Positions 38,733 to 51,000 of a DNA stretch of 64,000 nt are shown piece after piece. Position 1 is the first letter of the stretch. Every line of letters starts with the position of its first letter. Below the pieces are notes generated by a model. It ran no database searches and was not told where the DNA came from. It saw only the letters and a list, made by a program, of their open reading frames with translations. This DNA comes from Acanthosoma haemorrhoidale (Eukaryota; Arthropoda; Insecta; Hemiptera; Acanthosomatidae): contig OV884015.1 of assembly GCA_930367205.1 (NCBI GenBank), positions 80,367,341 through 80,431,340 on the forward strand, read 5' to 3'. The position numbers were made by a program, and so were the translations under genes.

Positions 38733-41731
38733 ATGGAGGAGGGTAAGGAAGATTGGTGTCCAGACAACTTGAGCAGCGTATATTACTTCTACGCTGTGTT
38801 TGAAGGGTACCTTCTTCATGACTTCGGTATGAATAGGCAAACGGTGCTCAACATTTTGATGTACGTCAATACTATCTGTGTGGCTTTGAGTTTTATTTTT
38901 TGGCACGTCATGACGTTCAACGAAGGGGAGAATTCAGTAGACACCATGTTTCAAACGACGGTAATGTTTCACACTTCATGCTTCATATCGAGGATCGTAA
39001 TTGTTTACTTGTACCGTGATAAGATCACTTGGATAATTACGCTCGACTACCGCTGCTTCAATTCGAGCCAGCACATGCCAAACACCTCTCAGACAGCCCA
39101 CAGAGAGAGCTACGTAAATTTGAGGAAACTGGACAAGGTTATGAAGATAACTTACTTATTGTTCATATCCACTTGGTACGTTATGCCTGCGCTACTTTCG
39201 AAGCCAATGATGGGTCTCCTGACAAACAGAAATGGCATTAATGAAGTTTTGTATGCACTGCCTTCCACTCTTCCCAGCAAGGAGACAAATGCGGCCATGT
39301 GCCTTTTCAGGTAGGACCATGAAGAGCAAATACGAAAAAAAAATCTGTTTTTATTCCTGTTAAGTTTTTTAAATTATTTTAGATGGGTATTTCACATCGT
39401 CTTTTGTCTGGCATATACTACAATATGGCCTTCGTTAGACTTATTTTTCTTTGGTTCTACAATAATATTGAGAAAGCAATATCAGATTTTACGAAATTCG
39501 TTATTTCACCATATCAGCAACTCTCCCTCTATAGCCGATCCGTTAGAATTGAAACTATTTGTGCAAGATCATGTTAAATTGATAAGGTAAATGAGGTTTT
39601 TTTTTCAAAATAGGGGTGTTGATGTTTTAAGAGGCACGAGATAATTTAATTGTTTATTATATTCGCTAATTAGCAACTATTTTGTTTAAGGATAACAAAC
39701 GTCCTCAGAGGTATATTGAGCCCGATTGTTGCAGCACAATTGTTGAAAACTGTATTTACTGTTGTATGCGGTACCTACATGGCAGCATCGGTAAGCATAA
39801 CAATGTAAAGTACTTGGCATCCCTAATGTAACGCCAAAAACTTCGAGGATCCAATCCTTAGATGGAAGTAAACAAAACTACTGGACCCAAGGAACAGTTT
39901 TTCAAAAGTTCTGCATTAATATTGAACTAAACATTGCTTATGTAGCACTAACAATATGGAATAAAGTATGTAGAAATTGAAAAGTTACAAAAACCAAAAG
40001 ACCCTTCAATTAAAGTAAGTAAAACAATTTTCAGGTGAGGGGGAAACGAGTTTGTATTCATTTCCAGCATTCTTGTAAACTAATATATATGAATTTTATA
40101 TCAATCAAAAAATATTTTTTCTGTTGGTTAGATTTACCAGAGGAGCAAAATTTTTTCATGAATTTCTTTTATTCATCTTCATAATTCCTCTATATTTTAA
40201 AGTAATGTTGTTACCACCTTTATGGAGATTTATTTATTCTATTTCACTTTAAATCAACAGTAATTTGGTTTAATTACATTCATAAGTAGACCCCCAAAAT
40301 TTAATTTTTGTAATATATCTTAGTTATTTGAAAAATTAAAATTGAACAACGCCAGGTCAGTATACCATACGTCAATAGTGCGACTTGAGGAGAGTTTCAT
40401 GTGTTTTTTTTATAGTCGGTAAAATCATAGCAATTCCAATAACTCATATATAATATTGGCCGATAACTTTAATGGTGAGAAACCGTTTTATATTCCCATG
40501 GAACTCGATCCGTATTTTTTATTAATAAAGCTTCATAAATAGTTTGCTGTAAGTATCCCACCGTCTAAAATATAGGAGAAGGGTATGAACAGGTCATGGG
40601 CTGTCCTTGAGTTATGACTAGGAAACCGTATTTGGTCAGCTGGAATTACATCCTTTCTGATTAGACTAACAAAGAATCTATCCAATGACCAAATTAACAA
40701 ACAATTTTTAGTAATTACTTTTTTTAATTAATGGGCACCATCATTTAAAATTATAATTATGATATACATTAACGACGTTAGTTCCGTGAAAATTAACAAA
40801 TAACTTAAAAATTTTACTATGTGAATTTCACACATTTCAGATATGTCCACGTGTGTGGCAGAAATCAATGAATCTTTTTCCTCTTCCAGGAGAGCTATTT
40901 GGTTGTGGAGGGTCTCTGTATCTTCCAGGCGTTCCTGGCTCTCTTTCAATTTATCCCTTTCTTGTTTGACAGCCTTCAACTGCGCTTTAAGCTTTAAATT
41001 AATTTTATTTAAATTTTCTAGTTTGCTGGTAACATCTTCATTCTTATTTGTTACATCATTCAAGCTTTGCCGAATCAACGTCAGTTCTAACTGCATTGAT
41101 TCCACCTCAGCTGTGTGAGCTTCCTTCTCTGAGAGCCTCTGCTCAAGTTCTTCTTCCCTTGCCTTTAGCCTCAGCATTTCTTTCTTCCAGTTCTCCTCCC
41201 TTTTACCAAAATCTTCCTTGAGTGTGCTAATCTCCTGGGTGATAGCCATTGCTCGTTCGGCATGTTCTTGAGACCGCTGCATCAGCTGATTGTGAAGAAC
41301 CCCTAATGCTTGAGATTTACTTGACAAAACCTTATCCTTTTCACAGAGTTTTTCCTTGAGATTTTCTTTTTACTTACTACACCCAGCCGAGATATCGAGG
41401 CCGATCTCCCGGCCGACTCAACCGAAGCTACAAGACCCCATCTACCTGTTTAAGCAGGGTAGACCTTCCGGCCGAGTGGCCGACTTATTTCAGCCCCCTG
41501 CCGGGGCGGGCCAGGCTTGGCCTGGCCGACAACAAACCATTGCCTAGGTACCCCTAGGCTCCACCCTCGGTAGACTCTCACTACCTTCCCGAATCCACCC
41601 GCCTCCTTCAGGCATTCCACACCCTATATCCTTCTCATACACCCTTCAAATGGGGGACTCCCCTTAGTGAAAGGCACTCATTAGCCCAAAATAATTTTCC
41701 CACATCCTAATTTATAAGTTTGAGAGCTAAG

Positions 41732-41764
<33 letters not shown>

Positions 41765-43488
41765 CAGATGACCGTGAAAGAGAACAGTTCTGGAAAAGAC
41801 CTGGAGAACGGTCAGTGCTGCCTGTCAGAAATTGTAGCATTTGGAGGGGGCTCTATCATGTTCCGGGGTGGCGTTTCTTGGGAGGCAGGTACCGAGTTGG
41901 TACCAATTCAAGGAGGGGCCTTGAATGCTTTAAGGTATGTACAGATGATGTTACAAGATTATGTAGTTTCTCAAATGCCTTTCATTGGCGCTGAATCATT
42001 GCTTATACATGATAATGCCCGGCCACATAAGGTAACATGTGTTTCTGAGTCCTGAACACAATAGGTATCCGTCACCTAGAGTGGCCAGCAAAAAGTCCAA
42101 ACCTTAGCTCAATCGAGCATGTGCGGGACAAATGTAAGCGGAAGGTTCGGTCACAGACTCCTCCTCCTACTACGCTTGAAATCCTGAAGACTGTATTGGA
42201 GGAGTGAGACAACATCCCCCAAGATTTTATTAAAAATATTGTTATGAGTATGCTTAAAAGGAAGTAGTAATTAGAGCCAGAGGAGGCAATACTTCTTATT
42301 AAATAACCATATAAGCCTATAAACATAAAATTTTGTTAAAAAAGAAATGTTATTTATTAAAAAAAATTATTGATTTATTGTTGTATTTTTATTTTTGTAA
42401 AGACATTTTTGTTTTAACTGAAGAAATATTCAATTTTAATATTTTGTCTAGTAGAAGTGTTTATTTTAAATTTATGAGCCATTTTGTTAAATGTAAAACC
42501 TGCTGTTCTCGTGAAATTCAAAAATCTCTAGTTGTTGCAATTTTTTTGACAGGGAGTTGAGTTTATAAATGATGTGTTCCTATTTGAGCTTGTTGAATGA
42601 TTAATCATATATAATTCAAAATATTGTTACAGCCAATGGCAAAATACGGAGAACATTTGAGAGGACATTTTTTATTTTATGCCATCCTATCTATCGCGGA
42701 GATGTACGCTTTCTGTTGGCTGGCCCATGCCGCGAATATAGCAGTAAGAATAGTTTTAAGCCATTTTTAGGTTTAAATATACTCTATGATTATATAAGAA
42801 GCTACATTTTTTATCCGTGAAATATTTATTTAGATGCAAATTTTCAAAATCTGAGGTATGTAAACATATTTTTCTAAGTTTTAATTTTATTTTTTATGAA
42901 TGAGTCGGTTGAAGAAGGGATTTTGTAAGATGAGTTCGCACTATTAACTGATACATTTTCTAATGCGTTAATATTTAATTTCCTTAATGCTCCAAGACAA
43001 ACACGCAGCTTACATTTATTTTTAAAAAAATACTAATGAAACAGTTGCATTATTTACTAACAAAGTTATCAAAATAATTTTTAAAAACTACTAATAATGT
43101 GGACTATATAATTAGAATACTAAATCTCAATCAAGCAATTAAATATCCTTCCCAAAAGATATACGATTTCTAAAATTACTATAGAATCAAGAGCTTGGAG
43201 ATGGAATTTATGAATCTTCCTGGTACACATCACTTGACTCAAGCAAGAGAGATTGGATTTTACCAATGTTGATGTCCCAGAAAAATATTAAGTATACAGC
43301 GGTTGGTTTAGTGGAAATCAACATGCTAACATTTTTTAGCGTAAGTGTATATGAAAATTTGTATATTTATTTTTCACAGGTAATTTTTAAAAAATGTTCG
43401 TACCAACTTAATTTAATGTCTGTCTTTGCAGGTCCTGCATGCTTGTTGCTCTTACTATACACTGATGAAAACAAGCATCATGAAATGA
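38733..43488 (+). CDS. insect odorant receptor (7tm_6 family), six exons
   Basis: Exons 38733-39310, 39383-39586, 39691-39790, 42633-42743, 43185-43340 and 43432-43488 join in phase (2, 2, 0, 0, 0) to 401 aa, a normal length for the family. These seven-pass membrane proteins, with an intracellular N-terminus, form odour-gated cation channels with Orco in sensory neuron dendrites (family knowledge). Hydrophobic segments lie at about residues 37-60, 71-93 and 140-160, and in every later exon. Hallmarks are MYAFCW in exon 4, GIYESSWY in exon 5 and CSYYTLMK next to the stop, the usual receptor C-terminus. All introns are GT-AG. The ATG follows an in-frame stop 18 codons or fewer upstream. Intron 3 (2.84 kb) is enlarged by nested repeats. 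The ligand cannot be read from sequence. No stop or frameshift was seen, so the gene looks intact. A neighbouring receptor was looked for and not found. Confidence 0.93.
40840..41370 (-). pseudogene. coiled-coil protein exon fragment, antisense in the receptor intron
   Basis: On the minus strand a continuous frame runs from about 41370 to 40728. The part from about 41370 to 40840 is strongly heptad-like and charged (REENWKKEM, KAREEELEQRLSEKE, AVKQERDKLKESQERLED). After about 40840 it becomes hydrophobic and probably non-coding. The style is that of golgins or lava-lamp-type long coiled-coil proteins, but no diagnostic domain is present. The frame is open upstream of the first Met (ENLKEKLCEKDKVL) and stops abruptly at the edge of a Jockey fragment near 41378, with no pyrimidine-rich acceptor. 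It is therefore most likely an exon piece cut off by rearrangement or insertion. No A-tail marks it as a retrocopy. It could instead be a live exon of a gene whose other exons lie elsewhere. Confidence 0.5.
41378..41762 (+). mobile_element. Jockey-type LINE 3' end with 32-base A-tail
   Basis: A GC-rich start (about 41378-41547, remnant of the coding end or UTR) is followed by the same 3' UTR as at 8011-8220 (starting GGTACCCCTAGGCTCC at 41548) and ends in an uninterrupted A-run of about 32 bases at 41731-41762. The long pure A-tail suggests a younger insertion than its neighbours. Its 5' edge touches the coiled-coil fragment and its 3' edge touches the Tc1 relic directly. It lies in intron 3 of the odorant receptor, in the same orientation as that gene. 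Confidence 0.88.
41763..42290 (+). mobile_element. Tc1-like transposase relic (DD34E), 5' truncated
   Basis: Plus-strand pieces of the catalytic domain: REQFWKRPGER in one frame, then FGGGSIMFRGGVSWEAGTEL, LLIHDNARPH (second catalytic Asp), LEWPAKSPNLSSIEH (catalytic Glu, about 34 residues after the Asp) and TPPPTTLEILKTVLEE, then DNIPQDFI. Frame changes near 41830 and 42050 and an in-frame stop in the LEE/DNIPQ segment show it is dead. The N-terminal DNA-binding part and first catalytic Asp are missing, because the sequence starts immediately after the Jockey A-tail. No terminal inverted repeat was seen at the 3' side. This was read from family motifs. Confidence 0.88.
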
Positions 43489-43489
43489 T

Positions 43490-45050
43490 GTTAGTCTGGG
43501 AACAAATAGCTTCGTACCAGTAGCATATTTAGAAGCACTTTGGAAATCCGAGTCAATGGCTACTATTTAATTTAAAATGTTAGAGATATCAGAAAATTAG
43601 AAATATTAGTTTTATTCAATCTGTAGCGCTAAGCGGGAATAAGGTGTATAAACACACAAATAAATTCTATCAGACATCACAAATAAACTGTTTAGATTGA
43701 AGAGAGGTAAACTTATTACAACCTCGTTGACAAACTGACGGTTTTACGCCAAAATAAATCCCCCCCCCCCAAAAAAAAAACAGTCTTACTACACCTCTAT
43801 TATTTCGCCGTGTTGAACATTTGTCAGCAGAACAATGATTTGGAGTTAAAGCTGCACACAAAATTATTTTAAGCTACTACTTCGATTGAAGTAAAACTTT
43901 TATGGTCACGGTTTATTGCATATAAGACCACATCACAAAAAAATAAGCAATGTGGATTGAGGCATTTCTAGTATTTCTTTTACAATAAATTAAACCAGAA
44001 GATATTTCCTATAATTTATGTTTTTGTGAAGGACTACCTCTTAGCTAATCACTCTACCCTTTCTACTCCCTAGTTGGAAGTCTCCATTACCACTCGAATC
44101 CAGTTAGCGCTGTCTAGCCTCAAAGATGGTAAAAATGAATCAGGGTGTGTCCCGGACTCGCTTATTATTTAGGTAAAGCAAGGTACAACGAATACAAACA
44201 TATTGAAATAGCAATAAAAATTAAAACATTTTTCAGTATTGAACACTATTGAATTTGTAAATCTGTACACAAACAAATATGTTAAGGCGAACAGAAAAGG
44301 ATAAGATATCGATAAAGTTGCCGCCTCTAGACGATTTTTAGAACATACGCCCAAGATGATCACCAGATTCGCATTACGTAAGTTACAACGAAAACAGAGG
44401 TGACATAATTTTATAACATCTCTAAATTTGGAGGGACCCGTACTGGTATTTTTAAGACGTTTTCACACCAAACTTCCAATCTTTATTGTTATAAAGACAT
44501 ACTAAGAAGAATCTGATGAACCACTTCTATAATTTTTAATCACATCCCAGCCTAATATTCTGAAGGAGGATGGACAACGATAAGAACGACTAAATAAGTT
44601 CAGTGATCTCCACAGCCCACTTTGCTGTCCACTACTGAAGCTAAAAACAATGCTAATTTATACTCGTAACCAAAACATATAATTTCGGTTTTACCTATAA
44701 ATTACAGCTATGTTTATAGAGCTGTTTTAATATAAGGGCAATGCAAACGAAATATTTATTTTAATAATGATTAATGATATTATCTCAATGATTATATTTG
44801 GACTTTTTATATCGCTAGTAGAGGAAGCTTTTAGGGTTTTCAATGGATTAATGACACATTCTCTTATACAAAACTTTATTAAGCAACATAAGAATACATG
44901 AACAATACCCAGGTGACAAGGACCGACTACACAGAGCTAGGTTATAACTAGAAGTGAGAATATCCAAAAAGGTAAGAATCAGAAACTAACAGAAGCAATG
45001 TCCCTGAGTAAATGTACAGTTTTGAAAATACATATATGTATGTTAAATGT
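43490..45050. other. intergenic, no supported gene
   Basis: Region between the receptor stop codon and the last exon of the minus-strand gene. Candidate AATAAA polyadenylation signals for the receptor occur near 43658. A C-run followed by an A-run lies at about 43759-43780. No repeat or gene otherwise. Confidence 0.45.
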
Positions 45051-45058
45051 TAGTTAAT

Positions 45059-48000
45059 TTAGCTGTAAACAATCTTAATTAAATAACAATGCAATACAAG
45101 CACAAATAAATAGAATTGATCTGATTTATTATCGTTTCTATCACTATTTTCTGTTGGAGGACCTTCCCTTTTCTCGGAAGGACCACCGAGAATATCCTCA
45201 GGCTCGGACCATATCGAATTTGGGTGGAAGACGTTGTGTCCATCCCAGTATGGTCTCATGAATTCTCTCTGAAATTCTGACGGCAAAGCTTGAGGAGATA
45301 GTCTCCTGATTCTCTGGCAATCGAAGCCTGAAGAACGTTGGAGACCAAGACACTTTCCGTATGGGCATGAGCATGGCTCACGGCGTATGCTAGGCTGCTG
45401 GGGTGGGAAAACTCCATGGCTCCTGGTTCAAGAAATGCCTGTTAGTTAATCCAATAATGGCCAAAAAGTGCACGTATACAAATAATGTATATTCTGGTTA
45501 CAAAATAAAGACAAATTAATAATTATTTATAGATGTAATATTGTAATATTTTTAATACCTATTCATGAAATCCAAGCAGAAACATTGTGGGCATAGTTAG
45601 CAAAACTAGACCTGGTCCATTACATGTTATTACCCCCCCCCCCACCATCGTACGAACCTAACAGGTAAAAATGTGCAGTTTTCTTATCTGATACTCTAGT
45701 TGACAGACAATTCTGTTTTTTTGAGCCGCTTTGTTGCACGTTCTTGTTAGAATATAAGACCATGGCGATGTAACAGAAGTTCATCTCAGCGCGCCCTTGT
45801 GTCATTTTAAAGTTTATTGAGCGTTGTTGAGTTAATTTGTGAAATTATATACTTTGTGCTGTAGGCAAGTGCAGCGTGCTCCTCCGATTCAGGTTTTGAT
45901 ATTGAACATATTATAGATTAGTTACAAAATAAGAAATGGAATTTTAAAGTTTTTTCCTGAAGGTTTTCTCTCATAGACTATTTTATATGTATCTATTGTA
46001 AAGATTCGTTTTTTTTTTAAATACATTTTACCCGGCCAAAACTCGAGGGATTGTCTTCTCCTTCCAGCATGGAAAACGGAAGCGTCTACCCAGCTTCACC
46101 ATAGACGGGACTGAATGCAAACTTTCCAACAGCATATGCTACCGTGATATATAGCATATGACGTTCGGCACACACCTGCAGAAGAAGTTGAAAAGAGTAC
46201 GTAGGACTTACTACTCTCTCCAGCATCTCATCACAAGCCCGGCTATATCCCTTCGGCTGAAACTGTTAATATATAAGAGCGTCCTGAGGCCAGCTCTACT
46301 GTTTGGGACACCACTCTTCCGATTCCTACACACTAGCACAATAACTCGACTCCAAAGCTTCCAGAACAAAATCCTGCGCACGGCACTATGGCATACCCCT
46401 TTTCGTGATACGAAGGCCCCCGACATCCACGAAAAGTTTGAGGTCCCCACCATCACCGAAGCCATCCAAAGAAGACACATCAAGTTCTTTGACTCGATGA
46501 ACATAGCCAAAACCCTCTGTTTTGACATGACAAACCCTCAATGTTGACATGCTACCGGCAAGATGGCAACTCTCAAGATCTGGTAAAGCAGACCAAATGG
46601 TGGACATCACGGCGCTTGGCCCACCAACAACAAGCCTCTAACGGGCACCCATCACTGCTATCCAACTAAATAACTGCACTACATGCCTAGAGGGGCTCTA
46701 GGCCCAGCCACCAGTGGACTCTCACCACTGTACCGCAACAATCAACCTCTACCGAGGCTTCCCACACTCCTTAATTCCCTCACACCACCTTCAATCAGGT
46801 ACTCCTGGTAATAGGATCCGCTCAACCCAAATATTCCTTTGCTTTTTCCTCATCCTTAATTTTATAATTAGATAGCTAAGGAAAAAAAAAAATTTAAATA
46901 CATTTTGATTTCCTTTTTATAAAATTTAAAAGGACATTTATAAAGGATAATAATTAATAATGATCAAGTTAGTAATAGCTCAGGGTCTAATATGGCTCTA
47001 CTTCCTAAAGTTACTATTTAAATGTTTCATATTTACAATTTTCTTGAATGTTTATGCTTAACTTAATAATTAAATGCCCTAAGGTCAATCACGCGCGTGT
47101 TAGTTATGACCAAAACATTAAATAACATTAAACCGCCAGGTGGTTCAGATCTCTCCGTCTGTCATCACCCGTTCACTGCAACTAAACGACCCATCAACTC
47201 GATTGTCCTCTCAGGAAATACTTCGGTCAAAACCGACACGTGTCAATGCCCAATGGCGTAAGATAACTAAGCTCTCAAAATGTTGGAGGTAAGATTTATG
47301 TTCACTGAGCTCCAAAAAGTAACACCCGTTTCCTTCAAAAACACTGGTATTTATAGACAGCCTTCACCCAATACAAAAAGATGGTGAACCCCTTGGGTCA
47401 TTGCTTTTGTCAAGTGGTATTTCTTAGGGGCATTTCCAGGGTTAATTTCCTAATACCCTGTACCCTTATACATGTACATATGCTCAGGATAATTGGGTCT
47501 CTCTAAGGAACCTGCTTTTATTACTAAGGGTCCAACGGCTTTTCCATTTATTTGTTTCCAAGGCTTAAACCATATAATGTACATCTGCGTACATAACCGC
47601 AATCAGCAATATATTGTTAAAACTGTCATTAAAATCATGTTTTCACGACCCGTGTTAGCGTTATCATAGTAACGAATTACTCTGATGTATCCACAAACAA
47701 TTTCATGCAATGTTTAGGAAGAAAGAAGGTTGGAAAAATCCTAACCAAAATCGTAATAAACTTTAATTTTGAATTCTAGAGTGGAGTTAGACATTTTATT
47801 AACTAGGTGTATATTATGAAATATATCCAGAAAACGAATTATTATTACGTAGATATGTATGAATAAATCATGATGAAATGGTTCTGTGACCTGACATACA
47901 GAAATCATACTTTCATCATGTTAAATATAATTCAAAGAAAATATAAATTTGTATTATTAATATTATCGCTCACCTATAAAAATCATAAATTGGACCATAA

Positions 48001-51000
48001 ACAGGTTGGTAGGTGGATGAGACCTGGGATGAACCCGGCGGTAACGCACTAAAATAGGCTGAATGTTGTCCCCGATCCACGGCCACTGGTCGTGTCTCTT
48101 GTTTGAATTCCACGGGTATATCGAGGCTTTTGAATTCCATGTGCAATCTACTTAACTCTGTTTTTAAAGGACTTAATTCCTCCTCAAAATCTTGGAGAGC
48201 TTTGAGCAGTGAGGGTGAGGTGATGTGTCTGTTTGGCACGATAGCAATTTCATTATTTTTTGTATCATCCAAATCTTCGGTATCGGTCAATTTTGATCTC
48301 ATGCCGATGCTTGAAGCGCTTTTTTTTGTTTGAAGTTTTCTGCCAGGAATTAAATCTTCTGATATGTCGGTTTCTTCATCTTCTGTAACACAGATTTCTT
48401 CCTGTTTTCTTATGTCGATCATTGGCTCTTCTCTTTCCAATTCAACATTTGATACTTCTTCACTAGAAACGGTTTTCTCTGTCAACTCTGGGATTCCTTC
48501 CAATGTAGGTTCTGTTTTGATAGATAAATCAGATTCTATTTGTGCGATCGTAGCTTCTTGCGTAATAGCTGTGGCTTTTTCGTTTGAGGGATCGGCTGTA
48601 AAAGGTAATGGCTCAGCTGCGTGCAATGTAGATTTTTTAAATAATGAATCAGAACCTTCAGTAGTAAATGTAATTTCTTCTGAAGTATAATTTGGATTGA
48701 TATGAACGTCGGTTTGTACCTCTATTGATTTTCTAGATTCATCTTTTGTGGGGAGTGTATAATTTTCAGTCGGATCACCTTCCAATGCAGTCCACTCGAA
48801 CTTTTTTAATTTATAGTTGTCATTTTGGTGTTTTTTTGCTTGATTGGGATTAGCTGAAGTAGCTGGGTCTTTATCAGGCATGCTAGGTTTCAGTGTATCT
48901 GATTTATGTCTATCTTTGATTGTTTTGTATGTCGGTGGGAAGTGCTCCTTAGGACTGCGTAAAATGTGCTTGGCTCCCGGAAGAACAAGTTTTTCTCTCA
49001 TCGATTTCTCCTTTCTCTGTTGTTCAACTATGTCCAATGCTAAATTACGCAGTGCCATAGTTAGATCTTCACATGGGTAAAGATCATCTTGCTGTTCATC
49101 GCGATAGCACTCAAGTTCTTTCCCTGATTTAGTTTTTCTAAAGGAAATATCACGTTTTGAATTTGATTCTTGACTTTTATCAGTAACAGATATAATCACA
49201 TCATTTGAGTTGACATTTTCTCGTGGATAAATGTCTTTCTTGCCAGATTTTAGTTTAACATTTCTACTTGGACCTTCCTCTATTACTAATTCAAGTCCAT
49301 TTTTGTCTATGTAGTTGTTGGTCAACGATATACTTGTCTTACGTGTTCCATCCTTCATAATTATATGGGGCGACTCCTTCAGTTTTATATTTATAGAGTG
49401 AGGAGCGTAAGGCATTTTTTCTTCCATCGTTTCATCGGTAACGGAAAAAAATTCTTCATCCCCACTTTCAATAGCATCACGAAATTCATCCGAATCTGCA
49501 ATATTTTCAATACTTGGTACTCTAAATTTAGTTCCTTTAAAATGTTGATTGTCCCAATCTGCCATGCATATTAACGTTTGTGTTGACATGCAATACAACT
49601 TGGGAGAGTTACAAGTTTGGTAGCCCGGACAAATGTACTCCAAAATCATTCTTTTGTCCCTATCGGGGTCATCTGAGGATCTGTAGGATATTGGACATGT
49701 TACGGAATATCTCTTCTTCAAATTATTTCCCTAGAATATATAGTCCATAAATAATGAAATTAAGTGAAATATACATGTAGTAATACTATATGTAACGAGA
49801 TTTTAAATTAATTATTTAAATTGAAAATAGTAAAAAAAAAAAAAGAAGAAGCTAATAATAGAAAAATAAGTTGAAAACCAGTTGGGCCATGTGTCAGATT
49901 TTTGTTTTTATAATGCAATGAAATTCCGACGATACACTGTGACATGTCTAGATGACCATACGCCTAGAAGCTTACAGGTTTGTTCTTTACCTTATACGTC
50001 CTTTTGTCCCAATGATCTGACATGTTCTCATTGAGTCAGCAGGGTCAAATTTTATTTTCTACTATTGGATGGGAACGATTTCAAGCTCTCTCCCAATATT
50101 AAAAAATGTCATGGAGAACATTTTATACATTGGATGCAATTACGATGGTCCACTAGCATGAATGGTACTATCACCTGCACTGGCACCTAAACCTGGTTCG
50201 TCTGGGGATAATATAATGTTTCATTGCGAATCTTCCCTCCCACTGAGTCCACAAGGGCTTTATTTGGAGAACTAACAAACTTGTTGCCATTGTCAGTGAC
50301 GATCTTTGGCTTGTTATATCTATTAAGAATCACTGAACGAAATTTCCTTGAATATAGCTCTACATAATGTCATTCTATCAGGGACAATACAATAATGTTG
50401 TGATCAACAGAATCAATGAATACAATAAGTATGCAATTTAACGAAATGGTTGCTGACCCCAGCGGCCCAACTCAACGTCGACTTTTCGTTTAATCAGCGA
50501 AAACACGTGCTTCGTAAATTTGAAATTGGCGATGGTCACATAAAGAAACATCGCCTGCTGGTAAAACATATATTTTTCCAGACCTTTATGGTATTTTGTA
50601 AGGAGTAGCTCTTAATACCGTATTGCTTACATCAGCATTAAGTATAAAAGGCACACTCGCATCAGGTCTGGCCAATGCGAGGCCAGGAGTGTGAAGACAT
50701 TCAAGGAGTTGAAAAGCTTCCCTTTGAGCCTGAGTCCATTTCCACCTATCTGTGGGGGGAATATTTAAAGAAGCGATGATACCAATCCAGTCATTCCAAA
50801 AACATTCTTAAGCAATTGTCGGGCATAGGAAATTACGCTACAGGAGCAACTTTCTCAGGGTTAACAGTCATACCTTCAGCATTGACGCAAAACCTCAAGA
50901 ATCGTATTTCGGAACAATCAACAACCACGCTATAACGAATTTTCTACTAGCATGTTATTATTTGGTATTAGTAGGATTTTGCGCGCACAAACCCATTGCA

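Noticed and set aside
38703..38906. Minus-strand open frame opposite the odorant receptor
   Set aside because: Shadow of receptor exon 1; the plus-strand protein has clear family features.
41720..42055. 111-codon plus-strand frame beginning with a poly-lysine run
   Set aside because: The lysines come from the Jockey A-tail. The rest is the Tc1 transposase relic read in one of its frames.
48103..49574. Several plus-strand frames of 60-108 codons
   Set aside because: All are shadows of the 1.76-kb minus-strand exon.
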